Assembly: GCA_016705235.1 (NCBI GenBank)
Contig: JADIYP010000006.1
Span: 1,426,001-1,490,000 of the forward strand
Source: Candidatus Leptovillus affinis
GTDB taxonomy: Bacteria > Chloroflexota > Anaerolineae > Promineifilales > Promineifilaceae
Reading direction: 5' to 3'
Length of the DNA: 64,000 bases
The notes under the pieces were generated by a model. That model did no database searches. It was not told where the DNA came from and worked only from the letters and a program-made list of their open reading frames with translations. Below, one piece after another: positions 51,041 through 60,002 of this stretch. A program made the position numbers and the translations under genes. The first letter of the stretch is position 1. The number at the start of each line of letters is the position of its first letter.

Positions 51041-52390
51041 ATGGATGAATTAAGCGGCAAACATGTACTCATTTTGGGGCTGGCGCGGCAGGGAAAGGCG
51101 CTGGCTCGTTTTGCCGCTGAGGCTGGCGCGCATGTGACGATTTCGGACTTGCGCCCGCCGGAGAAACTAACGGCCGTGCTGGCCGATTTGCATGATCTGG
51201 ATATTGCGTACGTCTTAGGAGATCATCCTATGAGTTTATTGGAAAAAACAGATGTGCTGGCGATTAGCGGCGGCGTGCCACTGGATGCGCCGCTGGTGCA
51301 AGCGGCGCAAGCGCGCGGCATTCGCCTCACCAACGATTCGCAGGAATTTATGAACCGGGCGCCCACGGCCGTTATCGGCATCACCGGCTCGGCTGGCAAA
51401 ACCACCACCACAGCCCTCACCGGCGTGATGGGTCAGGTAGCCGGACGGCGCACCTGGGTCGGCGGCAATATCGGCCGGCCGCTCATCGCCGATCTGCACA
51501 AAATGCAGCCCGACGACATGGTCGTGCAAGAACTTTCCAGCTTCCAATTAGAAATCTGGACGCAAAGCCCGCATGTAGCCGCCATTCTGAACATCACGCC
51601 CAACCACCTGGACCGCCACAAAACGATGGCCGCCTACGCCGAAGCCAAGGCCAACATCCTGCGCTATCAATCGCCCGAAGACATCGCTGTCTTGGCCGCC
51701 GATGACGCCGGCGCCATATCACTGGCCGATGTAGTGCGCGGCCGGCTGCGCACGTTTAGCCTGGGCGGCGTGGTGAAAGACGGCGCCTTTGTACGCGATG
51801 GGCGCATCTGGCTGCAAAATGGGCATGAAACGGCCGTTTGCCCCCTCACCGACATCCAGCTACGCGGCCAACACAACGTACTCAACGTCCTGGCGGCCGT
51901 CACACTCGCCGATTCGGTCGGCATCCCGACCGAGGCCATGCGGCAGGCGATTCGCACTTTTCACGGCGTGGAGCACCGGCTGGAACTGGTGCGCGAGATT
52001 CGGGGCGTGCGCTACATCAACGATTCCATTGCCACCGCGCCGGAACGCGCCCTGGCCGCCCTGTCCGCCTTCGACGAACCGCTGGTGCTGCTGGCCGGCG
52101 GCCGCGACAAGGACATGCAGTGGCAAGAATGGGCCAACCGGGTAACCCAACGCGTGAAGCATGTGGTGTTGTTTGGCGATCTGGCGGAGACGCTGGAAAA
52201 GCGGCTGGCTGAGGCTGGCTGCAAGCAGATGACGCGGGTGGATGGGCTGGAAACGGCCGTGACCGCCGCCGCCCACATGGCCACAGCCGGCGACATCGTC
52301 TTACTGTCACCCGGCGGCACCAGCTTCGACGCCTTCAACGACTTTGCCGAACGCGGCGAACGCTTTCGAGATTGGGTCAACCAACTGTAA
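51041..52390 (+). CDS. murD: UDP-MurNAc-L-alanine--D-glutamate ligase
   Basis: Mur ligase of 449 residues that adds D-glutamate to UDP-MurNAc-L-Ala. An N-terminal Rossmann domain begins KHVLILGLARQGKALARFAA. The ATP loop is GITGSAGKTTTTALTG (about 112). VQELSSFQLEIWTQSPHVAA and ILNITPNHLDRH are the characteristic MurD central blocks, and INDSIATAPERALAAL plus LLAGGRDKD are in the C-terminal domain. The heptamer array stops three bases before the ATG at 51041, so the ribosome-binding region lies inside the repeat (TTACGACT) with no recognisable Shine-Dalgarno sequence. Confidence 0.96.
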   Translation: MDELSGKHVLILGLARQGKALARFAAEAGAHVTISDLRPPEKLTAVLADLHDLDIAYVLGDHPMSLLEKTDVLAISGGVPLDAPLVQAAQARGIRLTNDSQEFMNRAPTAVIGITGSAGKTTTTALTGVMGQVAGRRTWVGGNIGRPLIADLHKMQPDDMVVQELSSFQLEIWTQSPHVAAILNITPNHLDRHKTMAAYAEAKANILRYQSPEDIAVLAADDAGAISLADVVRGRLRTFSLGGVVKDGAFVRDGRIWLQNGHETAVCPLTDIQLRGQHNVLNVLAAVTLADSVGIPTEAMRQAIRTFHGVEHRLELVREIRGVRYINDSIATAPERALAALSAFDEPLVLLAGGRDKDMQWQEWANRVTQRVKHVVLFGDLAETLEKRLAEAGCKQMTRVDGLETAVTAAAHMATAGDIVLLSPGGTSFDAFNDFAERGERFRDWVNQL

Positions 52391-52422
52391 AAATCATTAC
52401 CGAACGATTGAGGACGAATCCT

Positions 52423-53580
52423 ATGACCACATTTAACGTCGTCAGAAAAAACAGCAATCTCGTTCGGCCGGGAACCCGGCTGCAATTCGACTATTGGCTG
52501 CTGCTCACGGCCGCCGGTCTGCTCATCATCGGCATGATGATGGTCTATTCAACCACCTTTGATTATGGCCTGCTCTTCAAAGACGACCCAACCTACTATT
52601 TCCAACGGCAGTTTGTAGCCATGCTCCTCGGTCTGGCAGGCGTTCTCGTCATCATGCAGTTCGATTATCACGCCTTTCGGCGCATTTCTGTGCCGTTTCT
52701 GGCTGCAACGCTGCTTGGGCTGATTGTGGTGCTGTTCTTTGGTGAATCGATTTTTGGCGCGCAGCGCGGCATCTACGAAGGCTCTTATCAGCCATCAGAA
52801 GTTGCCAAATTGGCGACAATTTTGTACATCGCCCATTGGCTGTCTTCTAAAGGCGACCGCATCAAAGACCTGACCTACGGCTTGCTGCCCTTCTCGTTCC
52901 TGACGGGTCTGGTTTGCGGGCTAATTGTGCAGCAGCCCGATGTAAGCACGGCCGTTCTAATTGCCCTCATTTGCTTCACGCTGTTTTTCATCGCCGGGGC
53001 CGATTGGCGGCAGTTTGCTGTGGCCGCCTTGGTCGGGGGCGTGGTCTTTCTGATCATCATCAACACCCTGCCGCACGCCGCCGCTCGTGTGGACGCCTTC
53101 AAACAAACCCTGCGCGACCCGGCTCAGGCAAGCTGGCATGTGCAGCAAACGCTGATCGCTTTGGGACGCGGTGGCTGGTTTGGCGTAGGCATTGGCGAAA
53201 GCACGCAAAAATTTGGCCCTTTGCCGGCGGCACATACGGATGGCATTTTTGCCATTTTAGGTGAAGAGTTAGGGCTGATGGGAACCCTGACATTTATTGG
53301 GCTGCTGGTTATGATGGTGTGGCGGGGCGTCCGCATTGCCCTAAATGCGCGAGATATTTACGGTTCGCTGCTGGCTTTGGGGATTACCGCCTGGCTGGGG
53401 TTTCAGGCGTTGATTAACATTGCGGTCATCACGGCCGTTATCCCCTTCACCGGCATCCCGCTGCCATTTCTAAGTTACGGCGGGTCATCGCTGCTGTTCT
53501 CGATGCTGGGCATCGGCATTTTATTAAACATCTCCCGCGACGCCGCCATTGAGCGCCGCGTTCAACCGGAGAGAAAATAA
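52423..53580 (+). CDS. ftsW: SEDS peptidoglycan glycosyltransferase FtsW
   Basis: Membrane glycosyltransferase of 385 residues that polymerises lipid II at the septum together with the class B PBP. Ten hydrophobic helices are visible. Diagnostic blocks are YEGSYQPSEVAKLATILYIA (about 128), VQQPDVSTAVLIALI (about 170, with the conserved Asp), GESTQKFGPLPAAHTDGIFA then EELG (about 266-285), and PLPFLSYGGSSLLFSMLGIG (about 350). The ATG at 52423 follows GAGGAC at a good distance and is 32 bp after murD. Its place between murD and murG favours FtsW over the related RodA. Confidence 0.93.
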   Translation: MTTFNVVRKNSNLVRPGTRLQFDYWLLLTAAGLLIIGMMMVYSTTFDYGLLFKDDPTYYFQRQFVAMLLGLAGVLVIMQFDYHAFRRISVPFLAATLLGLIVVLFFGESIFGAQRGIYEGSYQPSEVAKLATILYIAHWLSSKGDRIKDLTYGLLPFSFLTGLVCGLIVQQPDVSTAVLIALICFTLFFIAGADWRQFAVAALVGGVVFLIIINTLPHAAARVDAFKQTLRDPAQASWHVQQTLIALGRGGWFGVGIGESTQKFGPLPAAHTDGIFAILGEELGLMGTLTFIGLLVMMVWRGVRIALNARDIYGSLLALGITAWLGFQALINIAVITAVIPFTGIPLPFLSYGGSSLLFSMLGIGILLNISRDAAIERRVQPERK

Positions 53581-53621
53581 ACCATTGGCCATAGGCCATT
53601 GACCATTAGCAATTGACGATT
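53581..53621. repeat. Heptamer array (unit CCATTGR)
   Basis: Seven-base units CCATTGG, CCATAGG, CCATTGA, CCATTAG, CAATTGA and CGATT run end to end through the whole gap between ftsW and murG. Because CCATTGG/CCATAGG are partly self-complementary the array can fold. It reaches the base before the murG start codon and replaces any ribosome site. Confidence 0.75.
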
Positions 53622-54749
53622 ATGAAGGTACTGGTATGCGCCGGGGGAACCGGCGGCGGCATTTATCCGGCTTTAACGGCCGTTTCCGAACTACAAACCC
53701 TCGGCCTTAACCGAGAGCAAATCTTGTGGGTCGGCACACAAGGCGAAATGGAAGAAACCCTGGTCCCGCGAGCAGGGCTGAAACTGGAAACCATTCAGGG
53801 CGGCGCAGTCGTCGGCGTTTCCCTGGCAGCAAGGATGAAAAACTTGGCGAAACTAACCTGGAGCGTGGGCACAGCCCACCAACTCATCCGCCAATTTAAG
53901 CCAGATGTCATGTTTATGACCGGCGGTTACATGGCCGCGCCTGTCGCCCTGGCCGCTCGCCTGCACGGCGTGCCCATCGTCATCTTCCTGCCAGACGTGG
54001 AACCAGGAAAGGCCATCAAAGCCATCATGCCGCTGGCGCAAAAAGTAGCCTGCACCACCGACCTGTCCAAAGCGTTTGTCCCGGCCGGCAAACTGGTTGT
54101 CACCGGCTATCCGCTGCGCCCAGAAATTCGCGCCGCCACCCGGCTCAGTCAGGCTGAGGCGCTGGCCCAATTTGATCTGCAACCCGGACGGCCGTCGCTG
54201 TTCGTTTTCGGTGGCAGCCGCGGCTCGTGGAACATCAACAAAGCCCTGATCGACAGCCTGCCGGAACTGCTGGCCCACATTCAAATCATCCACATCAGCG
54301 GCACGCTCACCTGGCCGCAAGTGGAAGAAAACGCCAATGCCCTGCCGGCCAACCTGCGCCAATGGTATCGCCCCTACCCATACCTGCACGAAACTATGGG
54401 CGCTGCCTTCCGCGCGGCCGATCTTGTGGTAGCCCGCGCCGGAGCCAGCATGTTGGGCGAAGGACCAGCATTTGGCCTGCCGGCCATCCTCGTACCGCTG
54501 TCATTTGCCTGGCGCTACCAAAAAGTCAACGCCGATTACCTGACCGAACGCGGCGCGGCCCTCCAATCCACCGACGAACGCCTGCCCGATGAGTTGAGCA
54601 AGTTGATTTTGGACCTGCTTCAGGACACGCCGCGCCTGGAAGCGATGCGCGCCGCCGCCCGCGCCCTGGCTCAGCCCGAGGCCGCCCTTCGCTTAGCCGA
54701 GGTGATTCGTCAGACGGCCGAAAACAAACCGCAAGGAGTCGCTGCGTGA
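53622..54749 (+). CDS. murG: UDP-GlcNAc--lipid I GlcNAc transferase
   Basis: Peripheral membrane GT-B glycosyltransferase of 375 residues that converts lipid I to lipid II. The first Gly-rich loop reads GGTGGGIYPALTAVSEL (about 8-24), here GGTGGGIYP where GGTGGHxxP is usual: the His is replaced by Gly. The second loop is MTGGYMAAPVALAARL (about 97), and the donor site includes VFGGSRGSWNINKALIDSL and VVARAGASMLGEGPAFGLPA (about 275). The ATG at 53622 starts directly after a heptamer array. The stop overlaps the following gene by GTGA. Confidence 0.92.
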   Translation: MKVLVCAGGTGGGIYPALTAVSELQTLGLNREQILWVGTQGEMEETLVPRAGLKLETIQGGAVVGVSLAARMKNLAKLTWSVGTAHQLIRQFKPDVMFMTGGYMAAPVALAARLHGVPIVIFLPDVEPGKAIKAIMPLAQKVACTTDLSKAFVPAGKLVVTGYPLRPEIRAATRLSQAEALAQFDLQPGRPSLFVFGGSRGSWNINKALIDSLPELLAHIQIIHISGTLTWPQVEENANALPANLRQWYRPYPYLHETMGAAFRAADLVVARAGASMLGEGPAFGLPAILVPLSFAWRYQKVNADYLTERGAALQSTDERLPDELSKLILDLLQDTPRLEAMRAAARALAQPEAALRLAEVIRQTAENKPQGVAA

Positions 54750-55318
54750 TTAGTTTGACTGCTTTTTTCTGGATTATGGTGATGTTTTTTGCCCTGATCG
54801 GCACCATGCGCGGTTGGACAAAAGAAGTGATTGCCACATCTGGTCTGATTTTATCGCTTTTTGCCATCAACCAATTTGGCCCCTACTTTACGTCGCTCAT
54901 GGGCGGCGGCAGCACCATTGACACAGATGCGATACGGCGGCAAGTATTTTATTTGTTTACATCTATCCACCTCGTCATCGCCTTTTTTAGCTATCAGGGG
55001 CCGGCATTTGCCGGCAGCCGTCTGGCCGAAAGGCTGCGTGTAAGAGACAGCTTTCAGGATAAGCTCATGGGGCTGCTGGTCGGCGGCGTGAATGGTTACT
55101 TGATCATCGGGGCCATTCTGGCCTTTTTGGAATACCAGCTACAATCACCCAGCAACTGGGTACGTCTGGCCCCAGGCGTCGCCTATCCATTTACATGGGT
55201 CATTCGGACAACCGATATGGAGACATTGCTCGCCAACTTACCGCTGCCGCTGCTGGCGCCTTACCTGCCTTTCCTGGTTGTGATTGTCTTCTTGTTTGTG
55301 ATTATTGTAATGATTTAA
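54746..55318 (+). CDS. CvpA-like membrane protein inside the dcw cluster
   Basis: Small membrane protein of 190 residues with four to five hydrophobic helices: FFWIMVMFFALIGTMRGWTK at the start has the R/K-G-W/F-x-K/R-E pattern of the CvpA family (colicin V production protein). GRLAERL-like and LMGLLVGGVNGYLIIGAILA occupy the middle. The GTG start overlaps the murG stop as GTGA, so it is translated with murG. CvpA homologues influence envelope integrity in several bacteria, but their biochemical role is not established. Its coupled place between murG and murC suggests a part in lipid II handling or envelope growth (inference). Confidence 0.7.
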   Translation: MISLTAFFWIMVMFFALIGTMRGWTKEVIATSGLILSLFAINQFGPYFTSLMGGGSTIDTDAIRRQVFYLFTSIHLVIAFFSYQGPAFAGSRLAERLRVRDSFQDKLMGLLVGGVNGYLIIGAILAFLEYQLQSPSNWVRLAPGVAYPFTWVIRTTDMETLLANLPLPLLAPYLPFLVVIVFLFVIIVMI

Positions 55319-55404
55319 CCCGAAGCGACAGGGTAATGAGCGGCAAAAGCGTCTATTTAACCGCTCTGGGGCTTAACTGCCCGGTTTAATTTTAGTCAGG
55401 GATC

Positions 55405-56823
55405 ATGATAACAGATTTTAAGCTGCGTAATGAGATGCATATTCATCTGGTCGGCATAGGCGGGTCGGGCATTTCGGCTATCGCCAGAGTGCTTTTGGGC
55501 CGAGGGTTTGTGGTATCGGGGTCGGATATGCAAGCCAATGAGTTAACGGCCGTTCTCGCCACCGAAGGCGCAACCATTTTCCAGGGCCATCGGGCAGAAA
55601 ATATCGTCGGCGCCGACGCGCTGGTCATTTCCTCAGCCGTGCCAGACGACAACCCGGAAGTGGCGGCGGCGCGGGCGCAAGGCATCCCCGTACTCAAACG
55701 CGCCGACCTGCTGGGCCACCTGATGGCCGATAATATCGGCGTGGCCGTTGCTGGATCACACGGCAAAACCACCACCACCGGTATGATCGCCCAAATTTTG
55801 CTCCAGGCAGACCTGGACCCGACGGTGATTGTGGGCGGCACACTGCCGAGCATAGAGAGCAACGGCCGTTACGGCCAGGGCGACTATTTTGTGATTGAAG
55901 CCGACGAATACGACCACATGTTTTTGGGCCTGCGCCCCGAAGTAGCTGTCATCACCAGCATTGAGCACGACCACCCCGACCTCTTCCCCACCGAAGCCGA
56001 TTACGTAGGCGCGTTCCGTGAATTTGTCGGCCTGCTGCCCGATGGCGGGCGACTTATCGCCTGCGCCGATGATCCTGGCGTCCAGGCCTTGCTGCACAAT
56101 CTCACCCTGACCGACGTAGAAATTACCACCTACGCGCTGGCCGATGAAGAAACGGCCGTATCCGCCGATTTCCAAGCCCTGGACTGCCGCCCCAACCAAC
56201 TCGGCGGCATGGACTTTGTCATTGAAGAAGATGGCCAGCTCATTGGGCTGGCCCGGCTGCGCGTGCCCGGCCTGCACAACGTGCGCAACGCCCTGGCCGC
56301 TATCATCGTCAGCCTGGATTTAGGCATCGATTTTTCAATCATTCGCCAGGGATTGGCCGAATTTGGCGGCATGGGGCGGCGTTTCCAGGTGTTGGGCGAA
56401 GTTGGCCGCGTAACAATCATCGACGATTACGCCCACCACCCCACCGAAATCCAGGCCACCCTGGCGGCCGCGCGGCAGCGGTTCCCCGGACGCAGATTGT
56501 GGGCCGTGTGGCAGCCGCACACCTACAGCCGCACCCGCCTGCTGGCCGAGCAGTTCGCCAAAAGTTTCGACCAGGCCGACCGGGTCATTGCCCTGGATAT
56601 ATACCGCAGCCGCGAACAAGACACCCTGGGCATGGACACAAGCGTGATCATCAATGCCATGAACCATCCACACGCCATCCATATTCCCGACCGGCGCGCC
56701 GCAGCCGATTATCTGCTAGACCGCGTGCGCCCCGATGACGTTATCCTGACACTGGGCGCCGGCGACGGCGACATGGTCGGGCAGTGGGTTTTAGAAGGAT
56801 TAAGCAAAAGAGTTCAGAGCTAG
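55405..56823 (+). CDS. murC: UDP-MurNAc--L-alanine ligase
   Basis: Mur ligase of 472 residues that starts the stem peptide by adding L-alanine to UDP-MurNAc. The N-terminal Rossmann motif HLVGIGGSGISAIARVLLGR (about 14-33) and the ATP loop VAGSHGKTTTTGMIAQIL (about 113) are typical. YFVIEADEYDHMFLGLRPEV and TSIEHDHPDLF mark the central domain, and IIDDYAHHPTEIQATLAAAR with WAVWQPHTYSRTRLL the C-terminal domain. ATG 55405 has AGGGAT five bases upstream; an ATG ten codons later at the conserved strand is the alternative. Confidence 0.96.
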   Translation: MITDFKLRNEMHIHLVGIGGSGISAIARVLLGRGFVVSGSDMQANELTAVLATEGATIFQGHRAENIVGADALVISSAVPDDNPEVAAARAQGIPVLKRADLLGHLMADNIGVAVAGSHGKTTTTGMIAQILLQADLDPTVIVGGTLPSIESNGRYGQGDYFVIEADEYDHMFLGLRPEVAVITSIEHDHPDLFPTEADYVGAFREFVGLLPDGGRLIACADDPGVQALLHNLTLTDVEITTYALADEETAVSADFQALDCRPNQLGGMDFVIEEDGQLIGLARLRVPGLHNVRNALAAIIVSLDLGIDFSIIRQGLAEFGGMGRRFQVLGEVGRVTIIDDYAHHPTEIQATLAAARQRFPGRRLWAVWQPHTYSRTRLLAEQFAKSFDQADRVIALDIYRSREQDTLGMDTSVIINAMNHPHAIHIPDRRAAADYLLDRVRPDDVILTLGAGDGDMVGQWVLEGLSKRVQS

Positions 56824-56840
56824 AGCTAGAGGAAGAGGGC

Positions 56841-57800
56841 ATGAATTTAAAAACATCTGTACTCGAAGCCATACAGAGCCAATACCGGGAAATTTTCGGC
56901 GAAAAATTCCAAATAGACGCGCCGTTGGCAAAATACACATCGGCGCGCGTGGGCGGCCCGGCTGAAATGTTTCTCACGGTCGATAACGCGCTGGAACTGC
57001 AAACGGCCGTCGAACTGGCCTACGCTCAACACATCCCTTACTTCATCCTCGGCGGCGGCTCCAACATCCTCGTCGCCGATGAAGGTGTGCGCGGACTGGT
57101 GATCATGAACCGCGCCAGAACGGTGCGCTTCCGCCACACCGGCGCCCACGTCGTTTGCACCGCCGAATCCGGCATGAACCTCTCTTCCCTGGCGCGGCAG
57201 TGTATTGGCAAAGGGCTGGGCGGCCTGGAATGGGCCATCGGCATCCCTGGCACGTTGGGCGGCGCAGTGGTCGGCAACTCCGGCGCCCACGGCGGCGACA
57301 TGGCCGGCAATTTACTGGCCGCCAACATCTGGGAACCCGGGCGCGGCGCGAAACTATACAGCAAAGAAGACCTCAAATACAGCTACCGCGACAGCCTGCT
57401 CAAACGGGAACAGGGGCGCAACCTGGCCCGGCGCGTGGTACTCTCCGCCGAACTGCAATTAACGCCCGAATCGGTGAGTGTGCTGACCGCCCGCGCGGAT
57501 GGCTTTACTGCCTACCGCAAACAAACACAGCCCGGCGGCGCGAGCATGGGGTCCATGTTCAAAAACCCGCCCAATTATTACGCCGGTTATTTGATCGATA
57601 CGGCCGGGCTTAAAGGGTATCAGGTGGGCAATGTGCGCATCTCCGAAAAACACGCCAACTTCTTCGTCAGCGATGGCGACGCCACCGCCGAAGACATTCG
57701 CGCCCTCATTGCCGAAGCCTGGCACCGCGTGCGCGGCCAATTTGGCGTGGAAATGGAACTGGAAGTCGAGCTGGTTGGCGACTGGAAATTTAGCGAGTAA
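56841..57800 (+). CDS. murB: UDP-N-acetylenolpyruvoylglucosamine reductase
   Basis: FAD enzyme of 319 residues that reduces the enolpyruvyl ether to form UDP-MurNAc. The FAD-binding domain has YTSARVGGPAEMF (about 34) and YFILGGGSNILVADEG. LEWAIGIPGTLGGAVVGNSG (about 130) and YSYRDSLLK are family blocks, and the C-terminal GGASMGSMFKNP holds the proton-donating Ser region (about 236). EKHANFF is at about 270. ATG 56841 follows GAGGAAGAGGG; the longer frame overlaps murC without homology. MurC and MurB act consecutively, as their order suggests. Confidence 0.94.
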   Translation: MNLKTSVLEAIQSQYREIFGEKFQIDAPLAKYTSARVGGPAEMFLTVDNALELQTAVELAYAQHIPYFILGGGSNILVADEGVRGLVIMNRARTVRFRHTGAHVVCTAESGMNLSSLARQCIGKGLGGLEWAIGIPGTLGGAVVGNSGAHGGDMAGNLLAANIWEPGRGAKLYSKEDLKYSYRDSLLKREQGRNLARRVVLSAELQLTPESVSVLTARADGFTAYRKQTQPGGASMGSMFKNPPNYYAGYLIDTAGLKGYQVGNVRISEKHANFFVSDGDATAEDIRALIAEAWHRVRGQFGVEMELEVELVGDWKFSE

Positions 57801-57842
57801 GGCATAGCGCGGGACAAAATCCGCCAGCAACAACGACAAGAC

Positions 57843-59003
57843 ATGGACGAGCAAACAAACCATTCCAACAAATTAAAAATCGGCGTCATCTTCGGCGGGC
57901 GCTCTGGCGAGCATGAAGTGTCGCTGCTGTCGGCGCAATCGGTGATGGCGGCGTTGGACCGCGAAAAGTATGACGTGGTGCCGGTGGGCATTACCCGCGA
58001 CGGCCGTTGGCTGACCGGTAACGTGGTGGCTGCCCTGACCGAAGGCCATACCGACGTCCAGCCGACGGCGCTGCTGCCCGATCCGCAAATTTCTGGCCTG
58101 ATGGCGCTGCAAGAAACCGACGCGGAACCGACTGGGCTTACGGCCGTTACCCACCTCGATGTCCTCATCCCTGTGCTGCATGGAACCTACGGCGAAGACG
58201 GCACGGTGCAAGGTCTGTTGGAACTGGCCGGTCTGCCCTATGTCGGCGCGGGCGTTGTCGGCTCGGCGGTGGGCATGGACAAGGCCATGTTTAAGCACGT
58301 CATGGCGGCCAACGGTCTGCCGGTGCTGCCCTGGGAACTGGTAACGCGGCAAGAATGGCTGATGGGCGAAACGGCCGTGCTGGACAAATTGGAAGCCGCC
58401 CTCAGCTACCCCATGTTCACCAAACCCGCCAATCTGGGGTCCAGCGTGGGCATCAGCAAATGCAAAAATCGCGCCGAATTGGTCGCCGGACTGCACGAAG
58501 CCGCCCAATACGACCGGCGCATCGTCGTGGAGCAAGGCATCAACGTCCGTGAATTGGAAGTGGCGGTACTGGGCAACGAAGCGCCCGCCGCCAGCGTGGT
58601 GGGCGAGATTCGCCCGCGCCGTGATTTTTATGATTACACGGCTAAATATCTGGCCGCTCCCGACTCCGACGACTATTCTGAGCTGATGATACCGGCGGAA
58701 TTGGCTGAGGAAACGGCCGTAACCGTGCAAACACTCGCCCTTCGCGCCTATCAAGCCATCGACTGCGCCGGCATGGGCCGCGTCGACCTGCTGCTAGACA
58801 CAGACACCGATGCGCTATACCTCAACGAAATCAACACCATCCCCGGCTTTACGCGCATCTCCATGTATCCCAAACTGTGGGAAGCCAGCGGCCTGCCCTA
58901 CCCGCAGTTATTAGACAAACTCATCGATCTGGCCATCGAAAGATTCGCAGAAAAATCGAATCTAAAAACAACTTTTTCGGCAAGCGAACCATCGTCGACC
59001 TGA
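57843..59003 (+). CDS. ddl: D-alanine--D-alanine ligase
   Basis: ATP-grasp ligase of 386 residues making the D-Ala-D-Ala dipeptide for MurF. It starts with KIGVIFGGRSGEHEVSLLSA (about 12-31). VLHGTYGEDGTVQGLLEL (about 113) and VGAGVVGSAVGMDKAMFKHV follow. FTKPANLGSSVGISK (about 195) lies in the ATP-grasp core, and DCAGMGRVDLLLDTDTDALY with LNEINTIPGFTRISMYPKL holds the Mg ligands near the C-terminus. The order murB-ddl-ftsQ is a common dcw arrangement. The gap to murB is 42 bp. Confidence 0.95.
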   Translation: MDEQTNHSNKLKIGVIFGGRSGEHEVSLLSAQSVMAALDREKYDVVPVGITRDGRWLTGNVVAALTEGHTDVQPTALLPDPQISGLMALQETDAEPTGLTAVTHLDVLIPVLHGTYGEDGTVQGLLELAGLPYVGAGVVGSAVGMDKAMFKHVMAANGLPVLPWELVTRQEWLMGETAVLDKLEAALSYPMFTKPANLGSSVGISKCKNRAELVAGLHEAAQYDRRIVVEQGINVRELEVAVLGNEAPAASVVGEIRPRRDFYDYTAKYLAAPDSDDYSELMIPAELAEETAVTVQTLALRAYQAIDCAGMGRVDLLLDTDTDALYLNEINTIPGFTRISMYPKLWEASGLPYPQLLDKLIDLAIERFAEKSNLKTTFSASEPSST

Positions 59004-59023
59004 AATCGTAAACCATACATTCC

Positions 59024-59983
59024 ATGACACAAAACCAGGAACCTCAACGCTCTAACCGAGCCAAACCATCTGGCCAACGCCTGCGCAAACAGCCCCAAAT
59101 GCGCCGCGTTCAATCTTCCCACGCGATGCATATGCCCAGAGTAACGCCCACGGGCGTGCCCAAAACGGCAACCCATCGGCGGCGGCGCAACCGGCGGCAG
59201 GCGACCACGTTGCCGCTGCAAGGGCTAAAAAGCGTCGTTTTTTCCGCCCGTTGGCTGAGTTTAGGGCTGCTGGCATTTACCCTGTTCGCCCTGTTCCTGG
59301 CCGCGACCGATGAACATTTTTACCTCACCACCATCCCGGTGACCGGCGTGGTGTCTATTCCGGCCAACGAAATTGTAGCTGCCAGCGGGCTGGGCGGCGC
59401 CCATGTCTTTTCCGCCGACCCCAATGAAGCGGCCACACGCATTGCTGCCCTGCCGGGTGTGGTTTCCAGCAAAGTCACCCTGTCCTGGCCCAACCAGGTA
59501 CAGATCGAGATTGTAGAAGACACGCCGATTGCCTTGTGGCAAGAAGGCGGTCAGCAGTTTTGGATTACCAAACGTAATGAGCTAATTCCGGCGCGCACGC
59601 CGGCTATCGGGCTGTTGACGATTGAATATGAGGTGCCGCCAACACCTTCAGCCAATAGCCTCGGCACAGACGAGACAGCCGAAACCGGAGAAACGGCCGT
59701 GGTCCCTCACGCCGCCATCGGTTTTGTGCCCGACAATGTGCTTACGGGTGCGCTCCAACTGCGCCAGCTGCGGCCGAATATCGACAAATTGTACTATCGG
59801 CCTGGAAGTGGTTTAAGCTACCAAGACGGCCGTGGCTGGCGCGCTTACTTCGGCGTAGGCGCCGATATGAATCAAAAACTCAGCGTATACGAAACCATCG
59901 TCGCCGATTTACAGGCCCGCCAGATTCAGCCGGCCTACATCAGCGTAAGCGATCAGGCAAAACCCTATTACAAAGCCCAATAA
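59024..59983 (+). CDS. ftsQ: Cell division protein FtsQ/DivIB (POTRA domain)
   Basis: Bitopic protein of 319 residues. The basic, Gln/Arg-rich cytoplasmic N-terminus (about 1-75: RNRRQATTLPLQ) precedes one transmembrane helix (about 80-98, WLSLGLLAFTLFALFLAAT). The POTRA domain comes next (FYLTTIPVTGVVSIPANEIV, about 100-170), with ALPGVVSSKVTLSWPNQVQI. The FtsQ domain has VEDTPIALWQEGGQQFWITK and near the C-terminus GLSYQDGRGWRAYFGVG. It links FtsL/FtsB with the septal synthesis machine. Pairwise similarity in this family is weak, but domain order and its place before ftsA make the call safe. Confidence 0.9.
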   Translation: MTQNQEPQRSNRAKPSGQRLRKQPQMRRVQSSHAMHMPRVTPTGVPKTATHRRRRNRRQATTLPLQGLKSVVFSARWLSLGLLAFTLFALFLAATDEHFYLTTIPVTGVVSIPANEIVAASGLGGAHVFSADPNEAATRIAALPGVVSSKVTLSWPNQVQIEIVEDTPIALWQEGGQQFWITKRNELIPARTPAIGLLTIEYEVPPTPSANSLGTDETAETGETAVVPHAAIGFVPDNVLTGALQLRQLRPNIDKLYYRPGSGLSYQDGRGWRAYFGVGADMNQKLSVYETIVADLQARQIQPAYISVSDQAKPYYKAQ

Positions 59984-60002
59984 AGTTGGGAGGGCATCAT
60001 TT

